Shown here: piece by piece, positions 59,229 to 64,000 of the stretch
Layout: each line of letters begins with the position of its first letter
Position numbering within the stretch: the first letter of the stretch is position 1
From: Tachypleus tridentatus
Lineage: Eukaryota; Arthropoda; Merostomata; Xiphosura; Limulidae
Assembly (NCBI RefSeq): GCF_004210375.1
Contig: NC_134834.1
Coordinates: forward strand, 139,843,009-139,907,008
DNA length: 64,000 bases
Direction of reading: 5' to 3'
Program-made: the position numbers and the translations under genes
The notes under the pieces: model-generated
What the model was told of the DNA's origin: nothing
Database searches by the model: none
What the model saw: only the letters and a program-made list of their open reading frames with translations

Positions 59229-59328
59229 TATATGCAAAAACGGCTCGTTTGGGTTGAGAAAATATTTTACATAGAAGAGCGAACAACTTTTTGACCTTCT
59301 TCGGTCATCGTCAGGTTCACAAAGAAGT
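59229..59328 (-). repeat. Penelope-like terminal fragment at the right edge of unit 3
   Basis: Same fragment as at the other junctions, but it continues past the breakpoint into cttctttgtgaacctgacga (minus reading). That matches the upstream side of the core at 38815-38833, so this is the uninterrupted ancestral copy. Confidence 0.88.
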
Positions 59329-59337
59329 AAGAACCTT

Positions 59338-59400
59338 ACTACGAGCCGTTTTTGCATATAAATTTCTCAACAAGTGGGTTCTTCGACATCGCTTATTGAA
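59338..59400 (+). repeat. Penelope-like terminal fragment, + strand
   Basis: 'acgagccgtttttgcatata', 'ttctcaacaagtgggttcttcgacatc' matches 38899-38942 in direct orientation. With the minus-strand fragment just before it, it forms an inverted pair of terminal pieces. Confidence 0.8.
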
Positions 59401-59419
59401 ATTATTCAATTGCACCCTT

Positions 59420-60205
59420 AACTCACCGGATGTAGCTTCAAGTGATGTTACTTCTCTTCTCTTATCTTCAAATCTTTCCAAAAGGTCGAAGATTTCAGAA
59501 TGATGACGATCTTGTAAATACCATCCAGTCATGGATTGAGTATATAAAAAAATAGTTTTTTACGAAAAGTATAAAGGTCTTAGACACAAGTGAAGATTAT
59601 CTTGAAAAATAAATTTTCGCTGAATCAATGTCCCTCTTTTTCACAGGTCGGGTGAGGAACGTTTCTGATACACCATGTAAGTTTACTAGATTTGAAGATT
59701 ACAAAGGTATCGATACTTTTAAGATTAATAACGTAATACGTTCTAAAATATTCTATGAGATAAAAGTCAAAAAGTTACATTGATCCCGTCAAGAAAATGC
59801 GAGAAAATGAAGATTTGGAAGACGAGTAATTGTACAAAGGCTTTGTGCTGTTGTCAGAGTAGTCAAACTGTTGTTACGTACGGTCAATTTTCAGCTTTTG
59901 TCCGGTTTCATCCTGTTCAAGTCTTAAGGAAATTTTATTGTGAAATCTTCTTGAAGATAAACGCTCTATAGTGTAAGATTAGTTTGAGTTTAGAATCTTT
60001 ATAACCTTAGAGTGATAATTGAGATTTCTATCTCAATTGTGTGTAATTTCCATCTATATTTTAATATTTGGAAAAACCACTACCACAAAGTTTCTTATAA
60101 CAATACTAGTTACCTAACGAATCACGTTTTCATAGATAAGATCCCAAAAATAGTAAGTTGTGTTTTATGAAAAAAATGTGATTTGTCATAATAGAAGTAT
60201 TATAC
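59420..60205. other. unassigned stretch with short open frames
   Basis: Frames at 59317-59532 (-) and 59780-59971 (+) show no recognisable family. No repeat was identified between the PLE fragment and the LINE fragment that follows. Confidence 0.3.
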
Positions 60206-60589
60206 CAGATACAGTTCGTAGAGAGAAAGTTATGTGTAAGTCATTGAGTTTCAGTTAGCTTTCTTATGGTACTAGGAGTATTTATTATATGTTACGAAAC
60301 TCTCTACGTCTAAGAATTATAACTAAGAAGAGACGAGGGATACCAGAATTAGAAATTAGAACAGAAGTACGCCAGAGATGTGTCCTTTTTCAATATCTCT
60401 TTAAGCTGATCACAAAAAATGTCTTTTGTGGCATTAAAAGTAATAAAACGTTAAGATTTGTGTCGTGACAATAAACAGTTTAAGATATGCTGATGGTAAT
60501 AAACAATTTAAGATATGTTGATGACACTGTAGTGATGGCTGAAAGAGGACAAGACTTAAAAGGTATTTGAATAATATAAATAATATAGG

Positions 60590-60714
60590 TTTATTTGTTT
60601 GTAATTAAACGCAAAGCTACACAGTGGGTTATCTGTGCTCTACCAACCACGGGTATTGAAATTCGCTTTCTAGCTTTGTAAGCCCTCAAACATACTGCTG
60701 TGCATTTGGGGAAC
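60590..60714 (-). repeat. SINE family B inserted in a LINE, 11-bp target-site duplication
   Basis: A minus-strand copy (tail 'tttgtttgtaattaaacgcaaagctac' to head 'gtgcatttgggg'). The 11-base aataatatagg flanks it at 60579-60589 and 60715-60725. It splits the RT frame directly after the YADD region. Confidence 0.95.
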
Positions 60715-61044
60715 AATAATATAGGAATGAAAATTAATGCTAAGAAGACAAGGGGCAGGCTAACTATTAGACATGATAATAAGCCAGAAATTCGGACAAA
60801 AATAGAAGAAAAATATATGCCACAAGCAGAGAAATTCACATACTTGAGTCAGACTGTAATAAATGATGGAAAATATGAAGCTGAAATAGTGAAGAGAATT
60901 GAGGTGGTAAGATTTGCCTTTAATAATATGAAAACAAATTTGTCATTAAAGAGCATAAATATAAAACTAGGAAAAGAATCACAAAGTGTTATATTTGGTC
61001 AACTCCGTTACATGGCTGTGAAACATGAACCTTGACACAAGCGT

Positions 61045-61331
61045 AAGGCCCAACATAACCAGGTGGGTTAAGGCGTTCGACTAGTAATCTGAGGGTCGCG
61101 GGTCCGAATCCCGGTTGCATCGCACCAAACATGCTCGCCCTTTTAGCCGTTGGGACGTTATAAAGTGACGGTCAATCCCACTATTCGTTGGTAAAAGAGT
61201 AGCCCAAGAGTTGGCGGTAGGTGGTGATGAGTAGCTGCCTTCCCTCTAATCTTACACTGCTAAATTAGGAACGGCAAGCGCAGATAGCCCTCGTGTAGCT
61301 TTGCGCGAAATTCAAAAACTACTATTACTAC
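61045..61331 (+). repeat. SINE family A inserted in a LINE, 11-bp target-site duplication
   Basis: A full-length + copy (aaggcccaacataaccaggtg to gcgcgaaattcaaaaactac). gacacaagcgt flanks it at 61034-61044 and 61332-61342. It interrupts the C-terminal RT region. The tail is (act/acg)-like rather than the usual (caaa)n. Confidence 0.95.
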
Positions 61332-61440
61332 GACACAAGCGTTGATTAACAAACTAGAAGCAGTTTAGATGTGGGTGTACAGAAAAATGATGAAAATAAC
61401 GTATGAAGACAATGTAATAAATGAAGGTTTTCAGTGTTGT

Positions 61441-62913
61441 TAATGTGAAAAGATATGTTGTACCAAACAGTTTTACTGATTCTCTGAATCTTTTTCATAT
61501 CTGTTCAATTACTTCGTTTTCGTTATTTACTTTATACACTCAATAGCCATTATCTCAGTACTACTACAAGATGATGGTGATAACTTAGTGATTATTAAAC
61601 ACTTATATAATTTCTAAACCATTCGAGACATAAATTCTCATTTCGTCCTTCAGAGTCTAGGAACTTGTTTTGAAAAACGAAATACAGATTTAGGTTTCTT
61701 AACATTTCAATAATATTTGAATTCCTAGCTCCTTATTTTTAAGTTTTTAGAGATGCATATAGTTTTATTAACAGCGTTTTCAGCTCAGTCGTATGAAACG
61801 TTCAGAGGAAAAACAACATAATAAATAGTGTTTCAGAAATTGAAGCTGTTTTCCAGCAGAAAAAAGTAATATTACATCTCATAATTTTATGAGTTTTGAG
61901 TTTTTAATCAAGGATGATATACTGTAAAATAAAATCTAAGTGAAACCCTTTTTAAAGATTTACAAGTTATGCTCTTGTAGTGACTTCTCTATTTGTTGAT
62001 TTTTGTAATTAGAAAACAGAAATATAGAAATTAAAAATAATTTTATGCTGTACATTTATAATACAACCATAAAAAGTTTTCACGTATTTTTTAAAGGTTT
62101 TAATAGTTTGACTACTTTATTTTAAAGTACTTTGAATTAATGTTGTCCACAAAGAGTCGTTAGTTCTATTTTATCAGTACTAAAGTTTTTAATAATTTAG
62201 GTAGTTTTCATCTCAGTTTAAATAACACCAAGAAAACCGACGCTCCTCTCATGACTTTAGTTATCTTCATTACTTCTTATTTTACTTCACACTGCAAATC
62301 AATATTTATTGCAGAAACGATGGTTAAAGTGATGCTCGTTGGTGAAAACAAGGAGTTGAAATTTTTCGAAACACCATCTAGTAGTCACAGGAATAACTCT
62401 TGATTTAGAAGTCATAATGAAGTTTTCTTCTTTCAACTTACGTTTTAATTTCCAACTCTATTATTTATTGACCTATGTAAAGAATGTTAATTGTGTTTGA
62501 AGTTATTACAGTTATTAATGGCTGTCCAAAAGTTAATCTTTTATGCTTCTTAGCTAGGGAATCTTAAAGTGAAGGTGTCTACTCTGACAATTGGTCAAGT
62601 CAGAATGGACTTAAATATTTTTTTATCAAAGTCCACTTGGAGTTGTAGTTATAATAACAGAAATACAGTTGATACTGCAATATTAAATATTCTCTTGTGT
62701 GGCGGGATTTTATACAGACGAAACAGAAATCATCTTGTGGCTAACAAAAACAAAGATTTTACTGAGAACATAATGAAACGCCTTATATAAGTTTAGAGTA
62801 ATCATTTCTTAACTGTGTTTTTAATCTATTACGAAATGTTTGTTTTAATAATATTCACTAATAGGTTGACTTAAATGAGTCTAATGGTAATTAACTTTCG
62901 TTTGCTTATTGTT
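61441..62913. other. AT-rich non-coding DNA
   Basis: No gene recognised. The + frame at 62569-62790 lacks any family resemblance. Confidence 0.4.
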
Positions 62914-63023
62914 TTGTCCTCCAATTGCACAATGGTATGTCTGCGGACTTACGACGCTAGAAACAGAGTTTCAGTACCCATGGTAAGTAGAGCACAAATA
63001 ATCCATTGTGTTTAATTACAAAT
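62914..63023 (+). repeat. SINE family B, tail-truncated
   Basis: It reads 'gtcctccaattgcacaatggtatgtctgcgg', a tRNA-like body with 'gagtttcagtacccatgg' and 'gtagagcacaaataatccattgtgtttaattac'. Confidence 0.88.
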
Positions 63024-63430
63024 TACTATTTTATTTTAGCAGCTGTAGCGATTCTGTAGGTCATTGTTCATTTGCTTATGTAGAGGCGTTTTATCTTAAA
63101 AAAATAACTTTCTAACTTGTAACTAAAATTAGATCCAGAAGACTATTTTTTTCAGTATCCAGAAGTCAAACCATGATTACAGTCATTAACCTGTAAATAA
63201 TGTACTAAGTTAAATAAGTGGAACGGTATATTTTTCTTAATTTTATCCATTAGTGCAATTAATAACGATAGATGGACTTAAATAAAGAAATTAATGTGGA
63301 CATTGGGCTTATTTTAAGAAAATTTAAATGAATATATACTTTACTCACACCTTAACTCCACTATGAGGCCTAATCTATCATTCGATCCACCACTTGTCAC
63401 CGAGATTACTCGATTCGTATTTTCGAATAT
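63024..63430. other. AT-rich non-coding DNA
   Basis: No feature recognised. Confidence 0.4.
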
Positions 63431-63444
63431 TATTAAAAGAAAGA

Positions 63445-63801
63445 TTTGGTTAGAGAACTGTCCAGATTAGTACAACATCTGATTTGCAAAAGAATATTGG
63501 TAATATCGAGTTATTTTTGAATTAGCACAACCAACAACAAGAATATATTAAATTCACAGTTGAAGAGCAAGTGCATTCAAGACTTCTCTTTTTATATAAC
63601 AAGATTAAAAACAAAGAAAAATGGTTAGAAACTGAATGTTACCACAAAAGTATTGTTACCGATTTATATTATAAGTTTGGAAATCTTATTATGATTTTAT
63701 TCTATTACAGAAGTTTCCAGTTATGTAGCAATGCTATGCCTTATCAAAATCAACTAATGAAAATCAGAAAGGTGTTACTGAAAAAAATGTTTTTCGTTTA
63801 A
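63445..63801 (+). pseudogene. Penelope-like element reverse-transcriptase fragment
   Basis: The + strand encodes TTSDLQKNIGNI and then IKFTVEEQVHSRLLFLYNKI (63548-63607), where PLE RTs have FTxExE...LPFLDVxI. WLETECYHKSIVTDLYYKF follows (63622-63678), corresponding to LxTxVYRKPTxTDxYLxF. The palm-to-thumb order fits PLE reverse transcriptases. A stop and substitutions suggest decay. The matching endonuclease would lie beyond the window end; sequence to 64000 could not be assigned. Confidence 0.65.
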
Positions 63802-64000
63802 AGTTATAAACAGTGTAATAAGTAAGTACATCAAGAACAATGCTGTTATTTAGAACGTACCACGTTGTCCCGCTAACCCTTGTTTCACCATATCCAGCCA
63901 GGATAAACAATTTATAAGTAAATACTCTCCACAGATTGATGTGAGAATTATTGTCAAGCTGCACCTAAAAATTCAGATATTTTAGAGTTAAAAAGAGAAT

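Larger units (their letters stand above)
55298..59313. repeat. 4-kb tandem repeat, unit 3 of 3 (4016 bp)
   Basis: The left junction is identical to that between units 1 and 2. On the right the PLE fragment continues past the breakpoint used in the other units (ggtcatcgtcaggttcacaaag), so this copy keeps the original right flank. It carries substitutions absent from units 1 and 2, including a cluster at about 58869-58909. Confidence 0.97.
60210..61440 (+). pseudogene. non-LTR retrotransposon RT fragment interrupted by two SINEs
   Basis: RT blocks on the + strand: IPELEIRTEVRQRCVL near 60337-60385 (where the family has GVRQGCxLSP), RYADDTVVMAERGQDLKRYL near 60510-60567 with an intact Tyr-Ala-Asp-Asp box, and IGMKINAKKTRGRL from 60721. 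A KFTYLSQTVINDGKYEAEIVKRI segment follows (60832-60900). After a SINE it resumes as TQALINKLEAV.MWVYRKMMKITY (61335-61405). The thumb-like region with FxYLGxxI..DG and WVYRRMM is typical of RTE/BovB-like or related craniofacial-protein-annotated RTs; the clade is not certain. Stops and two insertions inactivate it. Confidence 0.85.

Overview
This is a eukaryotic, AT-rich, gene-poor window dominated by mobile-element debris. Spliceosomal intron signals, a neuropeptide-type GPCR and the repeat spectrum point to an invertebrate, most likely a chelicerate. The abundant tRNA-derived SINE with a conserved ~150-bp centre resembles repeats I associate with horseshoe crabs. That species-level guess is inference, not something shown by the window.

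Only one host gene is well supported: a class A GPCR on the + strand with two coding exons (23255-23453 and 26646-27772). They join in phase 1 inside the TM1 Gly-Asn motif and give a complete 441-residue receptor. The family features best fit an arthropod trissin-receptor-like neuropeptide receptor. The exon carrying the start codon is preceded by a strong splice acceptor, so at least one 5' untranslated exon lies upstream. Candidate exons are noted near 731-779, 5642-5730 and 20158-20193. The coding intron holds a decayed Tc1 transposon.

Layout. 1-4.7 kb: SINE copies and a decayed CR1-like LINE with an esterase-type ORF1 and an endonuclease/RT ORF2. 4.7-23 kb: mostly intergenic or intronic sequence with scattered SINEs, a 37-bp minisatellite at 11.3-11.9 kb, a candidate non-autonomous element near 14 kb, a fold-back SINE at 19.4 kb and a THAP-like coding remnant at 21.6 kb. 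23.2-27.8 kb: the GPCR gene. 28.6-30.1 kb: SINEs and the 5' end of a hAT element whose promoter carries heat-shock elements, a CRE, a TATA box and an initiator. 30-36 kb: mostly featureless AT-rich DNA. 36.1-39 kb: a gypsy integrase remnant, then an inverted mosaic of a Penelope-like element (PLE). 41.4-45.8 kb: a long minus-strand I-superfamily LINE (zinc knuckles, endonuclease, RT, RNase H), decayed but collinear.

47.26-59.31 kb: a near-perfect tandem triplication of a ~4.02-kb unit. Each unit holds a SINE, a Tc1-like transposase remnant, a mariner-like transposase remnant and a PLE terminal fragment. The unit junctions fall inside the PLE fragment. 60.2-61.4 kb: an RT fragment of another LINE interrupted by two SINEs of different families, each with target-site duplications. 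63.4-63.8 kb: a PLE reverse-transcriptase fragment at the window end. No rRNA, functional tRNA or CRISPR array was seen.
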